Positions 19,522-27,497 of a stretch of DNA of 64,000 bases are shown piece after piece. Positions within the stretch are counted from its first letter, which is position 1. Every line of letters starts with the position of its first letter. Location of the stretch: contig JAUMYZ010000004.1 of NCBI GenBank assembly GCA_030528385.1, forward strand, positions 140,281-204,280. Direction: 5' to 3'. The notes under the pieces were generated by a model. The model was not told the DNA's origin, searched no databases, and saw nothing but the letters and a program-made list of their open reading frames with translations. Source of the DNA: Moraxella sp. (GTDB lineage Bacteria > Pseudomonadota > Gammaproteobacteria > Pseudomonadales > Moraxellaceae). Position numbers and translations under genes: made by a program.

Positions 19522-19598
19522 GCAGCGGTAGTTCAGTTGGTTAGAATACCGGCCTGTCACGCCGGGGGTCGCGGGTTCGAGCCCCGTCCGCTGCGCCA
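19522..19598 (+). tRNA. tRNA-Asp (anticodon GUC)
   Basis: 77 nt including the encoded CCA. The acceptor GCAGCGG pairs with CCGCTGC, the anticodon loop CTGTCAC carries GUC, and the discriminator is G as expected for tRNA-Asp. Confidence 0.97.
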
Positions 19599-19624
19599 TT
19601 TTTAACTGGTAGTTCCAGTTTACA

Positions 19625-19656
19625 CCCCAAATCTCCCCTGATTTGGGGATTTTTTT
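19625..19656 (+). terminator. Intrinsic terminator of the tRNA operon
   Basis: CCCCAAATC (19625-19633), loop TCCCCT, GATTTGGGG (19640-19648), then A and seven T. Confidence 0.92.
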
Positions 19657-19707
19657 GTGTATTCTTTATTGCCACTTAGACATCAAGCATGACGCCGTTT
19701 TGGTGGG

Positions 19708-20346
19708 TTACAATTCTTGCAACGGCTTGGACAAACATTCAGGATACTTCGGCACAACGCCCCGATAATACCGATAAATCTTTGGCAAATCCGTCTCAAT
19801 ATCGCCCGTAGGATAAAACGGCGTCATAAAGCGGATTTCACGGCTGGCATAGTCCATCGCCACAGGAATAATCGGCACGCCTGCCCCCACCGCCAAATAA
19901 TAAAAACCCGTCCGCCAGCCATCTGTATAGCCACGCGTGCCTTCTGGGGCAAGCGCCAAAAACAGCGGTTTGCCCGTCTTAAAGCGGTCAATATTGGCTT
20001 GTAGTACCGAGCCTTTTTTGTCCCTGTCAATGGGCATCACGCCTGCCCAACGCAAAAACTGCGACAGTACAGGCACAAAAAACAGCTCTTTTTTGCCCAT
20101 GATACGCACGTCCAAATCCAGCCCCAACACCATCGGAATGGCGTAGAGCCCATCAATATTGGACGTATGCGGCACCGCGATGAGCACCGCTTGGCTGATG
20201 TTGGGGATTTGTCCGATGGTTTTCCAGCCACAACGCCGATAAAACCAGCTTGCCAGCTTTTGACTGATGTTGCCATGCCGACGTGGCACATTGCTCCCAA
20301 GCGTATCGGTGGTTAAGGCGATGTTGTGATAATGGGAATTGCTCAT
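19708..20346 (-). CDS. Lysophospholipid acyltransferase family protein (PlsC-like)
   Basis: 212 residues from the ATG at 20346. An in-frame TTG at 20400 would add 18 residues with no better ribosome-binding site. The acyltransferase motifs are HTSNIDG (the H-x4-D catalytic block), MPIDRDKKGS and APEGTRG. Such enzymes acylate lysophosphatidate or related lysolipids at the inner membrane. The protein is short and lacks an obvious N-terminal membrane anchor, so it may be a peripheral variant rather than the main PlsC. It is monocistronic, convergent with the tRNA operon. Confidence 0.85.
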   Translation of the reverse strand: MSNSHYHNIALTTDTLGSNVPRRHGNISQKLASWFYRRCGWKTIGQIPNISQAVLIAVPHTSNIDGLYAIPMVLGLDLDVRIMGKKELFFVPVLSQFLRWAGVMPIDRDKKGSVLQANIDRFKTGKPLFLALAPEGTRGYTDGWRTGFYYLAVGAGVPIIPVAMDYASREIRFMTPFYPTGDIETDLPKIYRYYRGVVPKYPECLSKPLQEL

Positions 20347-20756
20347 AAATTGGTCAGCCCTACGCTCATCAACCAAGTCTGTGTACAGATGGTTGGTCAA
20401 ATTGGCTTATTATAGGGGATTTTTGGGACAAATGTACAAAATTATTTGGCGGGTTTGTGCCGTCAATTGAGCTTTGTTTGTAGTGGTTTTTTATTTGGTT
20501 TACCAAAATCACGCCTTTAATAAAATTGGTACAGGCTGGAGATAATTTTAGTAAAAAATTTTGTCAGCCAAATATTGCCAGCCCCAGCAATCTCAAAAAC
20601 AATAAAACCCAAACAAAACCCCAAAACACGCCGATGTTTTTAAGGATGTTTGACGCAATTTATGACAAACTTGGCAAACCCAATCTAAAACCAATTTAAC
20701 ACCAATTAGACCAACCATCACCGATTTATCATGACAATCTAATTTGACCGCTCATA
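20347..20756. other. Intergenic region between the acyltransferase gene and parE
   Basis: About 410 bp (356 bp if the TTG start is used). AT-rich, with no convincing reading frame, hairpin or repeat. Confidence 0.5.
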
Positions 20757-22646
20757 TCAAACAGCAATATCCGCCAAATCGCCCTTATCTTCTAGCCATG
20801 CTTTTCTGTCGGACGCACGTTTCTTGGCAAGCAACATGTCCATCACGCTGGTGGTGGCGTGCAAATCGTCCAAATCCAGCTGCACCAGACGGCGGGTGTC
20901 AGGATTCATGGTGGTTTCACGCAGTTGTTCGGCGTCCATCTCGCCCAAGCCCTTAAAGCGGGTGATTTGTGGCTTGGCTTTGTTTTTGTGCTTTTTTAAG
21001 ATGGTACTTAGCTCATCATCATCAAGGGCATAATGCACGTCTTTGCCAATGTCAATGCGATACAAGGGCGGCATGGCAACGAACAAATGCCCCGCTTCCA
21101 CCAAAGCACTAAAATGCTTGACAAACAACGCACAAATAAGCGTGGCAATGTGCAGCCCATCGCTGTCCGCGTCCGCCAAAATGCAAATTTTTTCGTAGCG
21201 AAGCTCGGACAAATCATCAGAAGCTGGGTCCACGCCAATGGCGATGGCAATGTCGTGAATTTCTTGGCTGGACAGCACGGTGTCGGGTGAGACTTCCCAA
21301 GTGTTTAAAATTTTGCCACGCAGCGGCAAAATCGCCTGAAAATGGCGGTCGCGGGCTTGTTTGGCAGAGCCGCCTGCACTGTCGCCTTCCACCAAAAACA
21401 ATTCCGCTCCGTCTTTTAGCTCGCCTTTACAATCGGCGAGTTTACCTGGCAGGGCAGGCCCTTGGGTGATTTTTTTGCGGGCGACTTTTTGGGCGGATTT
21501 TAGGCGTTTGCCCGCCTTGGTGATGGCAAGCTCGGCGATGGTTTTGGCGGTGTCTGGGTGGGCGTTGAGCCACAGGCTAAATGCGTCTTTGGCAAGCGAC
21601 TGCACCAAGGGGGCGGCTTCTCGGCTGGACAGACGCTCTTTGGTTTGTCCGCTAAATTGTGGCTCGACAAATTTGACAGACAATACAAAGCACACACCGT
21701 CCCACACGTCATCGGCGGTCAGGCGGACACTGCGGGGCAGTAAGTTATGAATTTCGCAAAACTCACGCAAGGCATCGGTAATGCCCGTACGCAGTCCATT
21801 GACGTGCGTGCCCCCTTGGGCGGTGGGAATCAAATTGACATAACTTTCGGTGATGGGCGTACCAGCGTCAGGCAGCCACGCAATGGCAAAGCTCGCTGTG
21901 CCCCGCTCGCCTATCTGTGGCTCGGCACTAAAATAAAACGGCACGTCGGGCACAACCGCCATATCACCCAGCTCATCGGATAAATACTGCACCAAGCCAT
22001 CGGCATATTGCCAGCTTTGGCTGTCGGACGGCTCAATCTCACTGATAAAGTCAATTTTTAGCCCTGCTGACAGCACCGCTTTGGCTTTTAGGCTGTGTTT
22101 TAGGGCTTTGATGGCAAATTTGAGGTTGTCAAAATATTTGCCATCTGCCCAAAACTGCACGCGTGTGCCACGTTTTTTCTTATTGGGGCTTGGGGTTTGG
22201 ACAAGGGGCGTGGTCGGTACGCCCTGCTCAAAGGTCATGTCAAATTGACTGCCATCACGCCACACGACCACTTCCACCCGCTTGGACAAGGCATTGACCA
22301 CGCTGATACCCACGCCGTGCAAACCGCCACTGATGGCGTAGTTGTCGGTGCTAAATTTACCGCCAGCGTGCAGACGGGTTAAAATCAGCTCCACACCCGA
22401 CTGCCCAAATTCAGGGTGAATGTCGGTGGGCATACCGCGTCCATCGTCTAGCACGCTCAAAGAACCATCATCATGCAAGGTAACGACGATGTGTTTGGCG
22501 TGCCCTGCCAAAGCTTCGTCCACCGAGTTGTCTATCACTTCTGATGCCAGATGGTTGGGGCGGGTGGTGTCGGTGTACATTCCAGGGCGACGGCGGACAG
22601 GTTCTAGTCCTTCTAGGACTTCTAGGTTTTGGCTGGTGTAGGTCAT
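20757..22646 (-). CDS. parE: DNA topoisomerase IV subunit B
   Basis: 629 residues. GHKL ATPase domain with EVIDNSVDEAL near 36 and DDGRGMP; transducer domain; TOPRIM domain with EGDSAGG and DADSDG; C-terminal PQITRFKGLGEM. The length matches ParE and not the longer GyrB. It powers the ParC-ParE decatenase with ATP. In E. coli yqiA lies directly upstream of parE; here the nearest yqiA is 14.5 kb away (37125-37733), with the restriction-modification island in between. Its own promoter lies at 22675-22702. Confidence 0.96.
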   Translation of the reverse strand: MTYTSQNLEVLEGLEPVRRRPGMYTDTTRPNHLASEVIDNSVDEALAGHAKHIVVTLHDDGSLSVLDDGRGMPTDIHPEFGQSGVELILTRLHAGGKFSTDNYAISGGLHGVGISVVNALSKRVEVVVWRDGSQFDMTFEQGVPTTPLVQTPSPNKKKRGTRVQFWADGKYFDNLKFAIKALKHSLKAKAVLSAGLKIDFISEIEPSDSQSWQYADGLVQYLSDELGDMAVVPDVPFYFSAEPQIGERGTASFAIAWLPDAGTPITESYVNLIPTAQGGTHVNGLRTGITDALREFCEIHNLLPRSVRLTADDVWDGVCFVLSVKFVEPQFSGQTKERLSSREAAPLVQSLAKDAFSLWLNAHPDTAKTIAELAITKAGKRLKSAQKVARKKITQGPALPGKLADCKGELKDGAELFLVEGDSAGGSAKQARDRHFQAILPLRGKILNTWEVSPDTVLSSQEIHDIAIAIGVDPASDDLSELRYEKICILADADSDGLHIATLICALFVKHFSALVEAGHLFVAMPPLYRIDIGKDVHYALDDDELSTILKKHKNKAKPQITRFKGLGEMDAEQLRETTMNPDTRRLVQLDLDDLHATTSVMDMLLAKKRASDRKAWLEDKGDLADIAV

Positions 22647-22674
22647 GTTGGCTAAACAGATAATAAAAGTTTGT

Positions 22675-22702
22675 ATTTTACCGCAACTGTGGTGTATCGC
22701 AA
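22675..22702 (-). promoter_or_regulatory. parE promoter
   Basis: On the minus strand: TTGCGA (22702-22697), 16-bp spacer, TAAAAT (22680-22675), about 30 bp before the parE ATG. Confidence 0.6.
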
Positions 22703-22773
22703 ATAACTATTGCAAAATGAACTTGCGATGCTAAGAGAAATATATTAAACGAACTTATAAAGCACCACAAAAA

Positions 22774-22842
22774 GCCGTTCACCTTCAAACTTACCCTTGG
22801 GTTTTCGCTTTTCGTTATGGTTCAACAAGGCTCACCACGAAC
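22774..22842. repeat. Possible degenerate intergenic repeat element
   Basis: Begins GCCGTTCACC and ends GGCTCACCACGAAC. The right end resembles the widespread intergenic motif family containing TTCGACAAGCTCACCACGAA. Only one copy is seen in this window, so this is a weak call. Confidence 0.25.
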
Positions 22843-22943
22843 AAAAAGCACGCTAATTTTGTGTTTCTTTTGGTATATTTATAAAAGTTGCGGGGTGTTA
22901 TCCGCATTTAAACAGTCAAAACACGCCCCACAACAGCCATTGA

Positions 22944-23888
22944 TTAGTGCAAACTAGAAATAGAACGCATGACCAAATCAATGTCTTTGTTTTCAAGTTC
23001 TTGAATGATGTGCAGGTAGGTTTTTTGGGTGGTGGTCATACTGGCATGCCCCAACCGTCTTGCCACGCTGGCAATGGAGACACCTGCAAACAGCAATAAA
23101 GATGCGTGCGTATGTCTTAGCCCATGAATGGAAATGGCAGGCAAGCCAGCATTGTGGCAATGGCGAAGCAGCACGTCATTGACAGTGGAATTAAAAACCT
23201 TGCTTTTGATAAAAATCGGCTCATTTTTTGGCAAATCTTTGGTCAGCTCAGCAAACTGAATAATGCTCTGCCAGTCTAGTTGCACCTTACGCACGGACGA
23301 CTGATTTTTGGTGGGTAAAAATCCACCATTTTCTTTATAGTTCCATGTTTTATTGATGGACAGCAGTTGCCTTGAAAAATCAAAATCTTCTGGCGTTAAC
23401 GCTAGGGCTTCTGAAAAACGTAAGCCCGTTTTGGCAACCAATAAAATAAACCAATCCCAGCTAATGGGCGGTGTCAAATCCAGCTGGCTAATCAACCTGT
23501 GTAGCTCAAATTGATTAAGATATTTGTGGCGTTTTTGGCGTGGGGTTTTGCCTTTGATGATGGCTTTTCGGGTGGGGTCTTTGGCGATTAAGCCTTCGTC
23601 CACAGCGTCCAAAATCGCCCCTTTAAGCTGATGATGAAAATCCATCGTGGTTTGGCGTTCGTGGGTGATGGCGTAGTCGTTGAGCAATTTTTGGTAATTG
23701 ATACGACTCATTTGAGCCAATGTCAATGTGGGGGCGAGCTTTTTGACCCAAGTCAGTGTCATGTGGTATTTGGCTAGGGTAACTTTACGCACCGCCCCTT
23801 CTTTGTAGATGTGTATCCAGCGTTCATAATAGCGATAAAACAGCTCATTATCTGGGCTTTGGGTGGGTTGGTAGGTAGGGTTGTTCAT
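22944..23888 (-). CDS. Tyrosine recombinase / site-specific integrase linked to the hsd locus
   Basis: 314 residues. An N-terminal SAM-like core-binding domain (about 15-110) is followed by the catalytic domain with R157 (TGLRFSEAL), H255-x-x-R258 (HGLRHTHAS), H281 (RLGHAS) and nucleophile Y291 (KTYLHI): the full set. It lacks the AP2-like N-terminal arm-binding domain of many phage integrases. AAAGGA lies 7 bp before the ATG. It is the last gene of the island, 18 bp after a silent hsdS cassette on the same strand. Known variable type I loci often carry such a recombinase that shuffles hsdS segments, so the same role is inferred here. Alternatively it is just the integrase of the island. Confidence 0.9.
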   Translation of the reverse strand: MNNPTYQPTQSPDNELFYRYYERWIHIYKEGAVRKVTLAKYHMTLTWVKKLAPTLTLAQMSRINYQKLLNDYAITHERQTTMDFHHQLKGAILDAVDEGLIAKDPTRKAIIKGKTPRQKRHKYLNQFELHRLISQLDLTPPISWDWFILLVAKTGLRFSEALALTPEDFDFSRQLLSINKTWNYKENGGFLPTKNQSSVRKVQLDWQSIIQFAELTKDLPKNEPIFIKSKVFNSTVNDVLLRHCHNAGLPAISIHGLRHTHASLLLFAGVSIASVARRLGHASMTTTQKTYLHIIQELENKDIDLVMRSISSLH

Positions 23889-23911
23889 GGATTTTCCTTT
23901 AAAAAATTAAA

Positions 23912-23934
23912 AACTTAAGTTGTTCATAATGAAC
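23912..23934. promoter_or_regulatory. Two adjacent palindromes before the recombinase gene
   Basis: AACTTAAGTT (23912-23921) directly followed by GTTCATAATGAAC (23922-23934), 24 bp upstream of the recombinase ATG. Could be an operator or a recombinase-binding site; unproven. Confidence 0.35.
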
Positions 23935-24426
23935 GATTTATTTTGACCCAACTTTTTAGTTTGTCTAGGAAAAATAAAATGATGGACTAACTTACGCTGA
24001 TGAAGGGTAATGAGCCCATCTACTTGGCGGAAAAAATGACCGATGGTGGTTTGTTCGGCTAGGGTTGGGATTGGAACATAAAAAATATCTGTAAAGTTTT
24101 TAACAACATGGGGAATATTTGGCGTTCTGTATTTTCTAAAAATATCATCTTCACTGGCAGACAAATATTGATAAACAAACTGTGAAGATATTTCACTTTT
24201 TACAGTGTAAGCTTTTAAAGTAGAGCCTAGTACTCCTGTAAAACCAATATAAACTTTTCCAGCATTAGAGCCGTCCCATATAATTAAAATATCATCAATA
24301 TCAACATCTTTTGTGCCATCAGATAAAAATATTTTTTCGCCATTTAATCTTGAAGTGTCTAAATACTCTACATTACCAATGGATAATTTTTCAAATTGTG
24401 CCTTTCCCTTTGTTTGCTTTTTTAAT

Positions 24427-24461
24427 AAATCCCCCAACTTACACTGTTCCCAAGCGTCAGT
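24427..24461 (-). repeat. 35-bp exact direct repeat, silent-cassette copy
   Basis: Identical to 26765-26799 in hsdS-B and 31315-31349 in hsdS-A, encoding TDAWEQCKLGD. It marks the 5' edge of the second target-recognition domain. Homology ends abruptly on its outer side. Confidence 0.9.
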
Positions 24462-24506
24462 CTTCTAAATCTATCTTATTGAATTATTTATGGTTTATTT
24501 TTTATA

Positions 24507-24548
24507 AAAAAAAATAAAAAGCAATGCCCATGGTGAGCATTGCTTTTT
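24507..24548 (-). terminator. Intrinsic terminator of the hsd operon
   Basis: Read on the minus strand: AAAAAGCAATGC (24548-24537) pairs with GCATTGCTTTTT (24527-24516) around a 9-nt loop and is followed by a T-rich run. It isolates the silent cassette and recombinase gene from operon transcription. Confidence 0.88.
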
Positions 24549-24567
24549 GGTAGTTTTGGTGGTTATT

Positions 24568-26181
24568 TTACATCTGCACGCCCAACAGCTTTAACTGCTT
24601 GGCAATTTCAGTTTCTAACTGGGCAATTTCAGCTTTATCTTTGGCGATTAGGGCATTGATTTCATCTAAGTCAATTGGTGCTTCTTCTTCAAAGGTATCT
24701 ACATAACGTGGAATGTTTAAATTGTAGTCATTAGCAATGATTTCTTCATGGCTGGCGACATATGCATATTTATCCACATTTTGACGGTTTTTGTAGGTCT
24801 CAACAATCTTGGTGACGTGTTCGTCAGTTAGGCGGTTTTGATTTTTTCCTTTTTCAAACTCACCTGACGCATCAATAAACAACACATCACGAGTTTTGCG
24901 ATTTTTCTTAAATACCAAAATTGTGGTGGGAATGCTCGTACCATAGAACAAGTTAGCAGGCAAACCAATCACCGCATCAAGATAGTTACCTTGGGCTGTT
25001 ACTTTATCATCGCCGATGATAGCTTTGCGGATTTTGCCTTCGGCAGCACCACGAAATAACACACCATGTGGTAACACAATCGCCATGGTGCCATTATCGC
25101 TTAGATGGTATAAGCTATGCAAAATAAATGCGTAATCTGCCTTAGAAGCAGGTGCTAATGCCCCAAATGGTGAAAAGCGTGGGTCTTTTAACTTGCGTTC
25201 GTGATTGTCCCAGTTGGCAGAATAGGGCGGATTGGCAACCACTGCATCAAAGCTACATAAAGGCTTGTCCACACCATCTATGTCCACGCCATCAGGCCAA
25301 TCGCTGTCTAGGGTATCGGCATTGCGTAGGGTCATGTTTTGGTAGGAAACACCATGCATCATCAGGTTCATGCGGGCTAGGTTATATGTGGTGGTGTTCA
25401 ACTCTTGCCCATAATATTTGATGGCTTGGTTGTTTGTTAGCTCATTACCAACGGTCAAAAGTAGCGACCCTGAACCCATAGTAGGGTCATAAATCATAAA
25501 AAATTCATCGGTTTTTTTATCGGTATTGACCGTAACCAACTTTGCCAAAACCTTAGAGACTTGATGGGGGGTATAAAATTCACCACCTTTTTTGCCTGCT
25601 GATGCGGCAAATTGTCCAATCAAATATTCATAAATCTCACCCAAAATATCTTTGCCGTTATCATCTTTATAATCAATGCTATCCACCAGTTTGACGATAC
25701 CACCCAATGATTTGGCTCGCTCATTGGTGCTTGCTCCAAGGCGTGAATTGCCCAAATTGATGTCGTTAAACACGCCACGAAAATCCGCTTCGGCACTGGC
25801 ATTGATGGACGCATTTTTATTAAAATTATCAAATAAATCTTGATAATCGCTTGGCACAACTTCGGCGTTATGAATACGATTGACAAGGCTATCCCAAGTA
25901 TCTTGTGGGGCGATGGCATAGCCCAATGATTTGGCGATTTCTTCTAAATAATCGTTTAGCTCATCGCCTGTCGCTTCGGCATGATAAGCGTCATTTATGC
26001 TTTGACCTTCTGCAACAGTGATGATGTCATTATCTAGCAAATATTGCTCTTGGTGCTTAGATAGGTAGCGATAAAACATAAACGCTAAAATATAATCTTT
26101 ATATTCCGATGCGTCCATCGTGCCACGCAACTCATTTGCCATTGCCCATAGTTTGGCGGTGGTGTCTTGAATTTTACTCAT
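24568..26181 (-). CDS. hsdM: Type I restriction-modification system, DNA methyltransferase subunit HsdM
   Basis: 537 residues. The N-terminal helical HsdM_N domain (about 5-140) is followed by an N6-adenine methyltransferase domain with the SAM motif DPTMGSGS (232-239) and catalytic NPPY (317-320), and a C-terminal coiled-coil (about 500-535) that contacts HsdS. It is complete and intact, with AGTTTTTT rather than a strong ribosome-binding site before the ATG at 26181. Unusually it is the last gene of its operon, downstream of two hsdS genes and hsdR. It should form M2S1 methylases with whichever HsdS is available. Confidence 0.97.
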   Translation of the reverse strand: MSKIQDTTAKLWAMANELRGTMDASEYKDYILAFMFYRYLSKHQEQYLLDNDIITVAEGQSINDAYHAEATGDELNDYLEEIAKSLGYAIAPQDTWDSLVNRIHNAEVVPSDYQDLFDNFNKNASINASAEADFRGVFNDINLGNSRLGASTNERAKSLGGIVKLVDSIDYKDDNGKDILGEIYEYLIGQFAASAGKKGGEFYTPHQVSKVLAKLVTVNTDKKTDEFFMIYDPTMGSGSLLLTVGNELTNNQAIKYYGQELNTTTYNLARMNLMMHGVSYQNMTLRNADTLDSDWPDGVDIDGVDKPLCSFDAVVANPPYSANWDNHERKLKDPRFSPFGALAPASKADYAFILHSLYHLSDNGTMAIVLPHGVLFRGAAEGKIRKAIIGDDKVTAQGNYLDAVIGLPANLFYGTSIPTTILVFKKNRKTRDVLFIDASGEFEKGKNQNRLTDEHVTKIVETYKNRQNVDKYAYVASHEEIIANDYNLNIPRYVDTFEEEAPIDLDEINALIAKDKAEIAQLETEIAKQLKLLGVQM

Positions 26182-26235
26182 AAAAAACTCCGATTGTTAA
26201 AAAATTGCTAAAAAGTCATGGTTAAAAGTTAAAAA

Positions 26236-27486
26236 TCACACAAACATCTGTTGCAACAACGCCTTTTTAAGCGTTTTTAAATGCGCTAACTTACGCTGAT
26301 GAAGGGTAATAAGCTCATCTACTTGGCGGAAAAGCTGAATAATTTTTCTTTGCTCATCATCATTCGGCATAAAAATTTGAATTGTTAAAAAATCTTTTTC
26401 TGGAATTTTCCATTGACCATAAACAACACCTTGGCGAAAGCGTACCATATTATAGATAAAGTCTTTGCGTGTAGATAAAATTCCTATAAACTGGCTTTCT
26501 AACTCTTTTTTTGAACGAAAAATGCTATACACAGGAGAAATAACGGCTTTTCCTGTTCTGTTGAAGCCAATAGACCCTGTTTCTAGATTATTGGAACTAT
26601 AAATAAAATCCCCCAAACAAGTCATTTTGTATTTTTTGGTATTATCCTTTACCAAAAAACTTCGGTCATAACGTTCGCTTTTTGGTGTAACACCAACCCC
26701 TTGAACAAATGACATAAGTGGATATTCTTCACTTTCTTCAATTTGTGTGTTTCTCTCAACTAACAAATCCCCCAACTTACACTGTTCCCAAGCGTCAGTA
26801 AATTGGGGAAAACGAATTTGTGGCACGGTTTCACCCTGAGCAGGGAACATTTTTTGTAACAACCCTTTTTTTAGGGTTTTAACCTTATCTAATTGACCTT
26901 GATGTAAGGCAATGAATTTATCAATCTGACGGAAAAAATTGCCGATGGTGGTTTGTTCGCTTGGATTGGTTGGGATATTGGTTTTAAATTTTAAAAGATT
27001 GGTTGGGCTAATTGCGACAACTTTTGTGCCTGTTCCTACAAATCTGCCATATCGCTTAAATGTTTGTGTGTTTAGTAAATAATATAAAAACAGATGGTCT
27101 GTTTTAATTGGTCTGATTGCAATGGTGTGAAGTCCTGCAACCAAATTATTTTTTGAAAAACAATCAATGACACAACAAGCCCCAACACCTTCATAATCTT
27201 CCGAAGCGTCTGCAAGCACCAAATCACCGTGTTTTAATAATTCAAAATTTCCCGTCTGAATGTCTGGCAAAATTTCATCTGAATGAATAATGTTGGCTAC
27301 ACCACGATGAATGTCGCCATAATGAATGTATTTAAATCCTGTAAATTCTTCCGTTTCAACATTGCGGGACAAAGAGTAAGATTTAACCTTTTCCACCACT
27401 TCCCCCAACTTCCGACATTCCCAATCTCCTGTAAATTCAGGGAAACGCAGTTTTGGGGTGTTTGTTGTTTTGCTTGTGCTTTTCAT
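26236..27486 (-). CDS. hsdS: Type I restriction-modification specificity subunit HsdS-B
   Basis: 416 residues: TRD1 (about 15-175), central conserved region with EQTTIGNFFRQIDKF (177-191) and a coiled-coil ending KKGLLQKMF, TRD2 (about 225-375, beginning DAWEQCKLGD), and a distal conserved region (RQVDELITLHQRKL...LKKALLQQMF). TRD1 differs from that of HsdS-A, but everything from residue 177 to the end is identical. It should recognise a bipartite site sharing one half with that of HsdS-A. It starts 11 bp after hsdR and ends 54 bp before hsdM. Confidence 0.95.
   Translation of the reverse strand: MKSTSKTTNTPKLRFPEFTGDWECRKLGEVVEKVKSYSLSRNVETEEFTGFKYIHYGDIHRGVANIIHSDEILPDIQTGNFELLKHGDLVLADASEDYEGVGACCVIDCFSKNNLVAGLHTIAIRPIKTDHLFLYYLLNTQTFKRYGRFVGTGTKVVAISPTNLLKFKTNIPTNPSEQTTIGNFFRQIDKFIALHQGQLDKVKTLKKGLLQKMFPAQGETVPQIRFPQFTDAWEQCKLGDLLVERNTQIEESEEYPLMSFVQGVGVTPKSERYDRSFLVKDNTKKYKMTCLGDFIYSSNNLETGSIGFNRTGKAVISPVYSIFRSKKELESQFIGILSTRKDFIYNMVRFRQGVVYGQWKIPEKDFLTIQIFMPNDDEQRKIIQLFRQVDELITLHQRKLAHLKTLKKALLQQMFV
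26238..26958 (-). repeat. 721-bp perfect direct repeat, copy in hsdS-B
   Basis: Identical, line by line, to 30788-31508 in hsdS-A. It spans the central conserved region, TRD2 and the C-terminus and ends at ACAC before the stop codons, which differ (TGA here, TAA there). The two copies are 4,550 bp apart in the same orientation and flank hsdR and TRD1 of hsdS-B. Confidence 0.95.
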
Positions 27487-27497
27487 GTTCTTTCCTA

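Larger units (their letters stand above)
23907..24461 (-). pseudogene. Silent hsdS target-recognition cassette (no start, no promoter)
   Basis: The frame opens right after a TAG near 24465. It begins with the conserved hsdS segment TDAWEQCKLGDLL, continues with an unrelated target-recognition domain of about 125 residues, and then reads EQTTIGHFFRQVDGLITLHQRKL, the HsdS conserved region, before diverging to a short foreign tail (VHHFIFPRQTK...). No ATG start exists at the 5' edge, only an internal TTG. The cassette lies downstream of the hsdM terminator (24516-24548). The 5' edge is a 35-bp exact repeat shared with both full hsdS genes. It therefore looks like a donor cassette for TRD exchange, or a remnant left by such an exchange. 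Confidence 0.8.

Noticed and set aside
22944..23888. Prophage integration module
   Set aside because: Apart from the recombinase there are no phage genes, and no tRNA gene or target duplication lies at the island ends.
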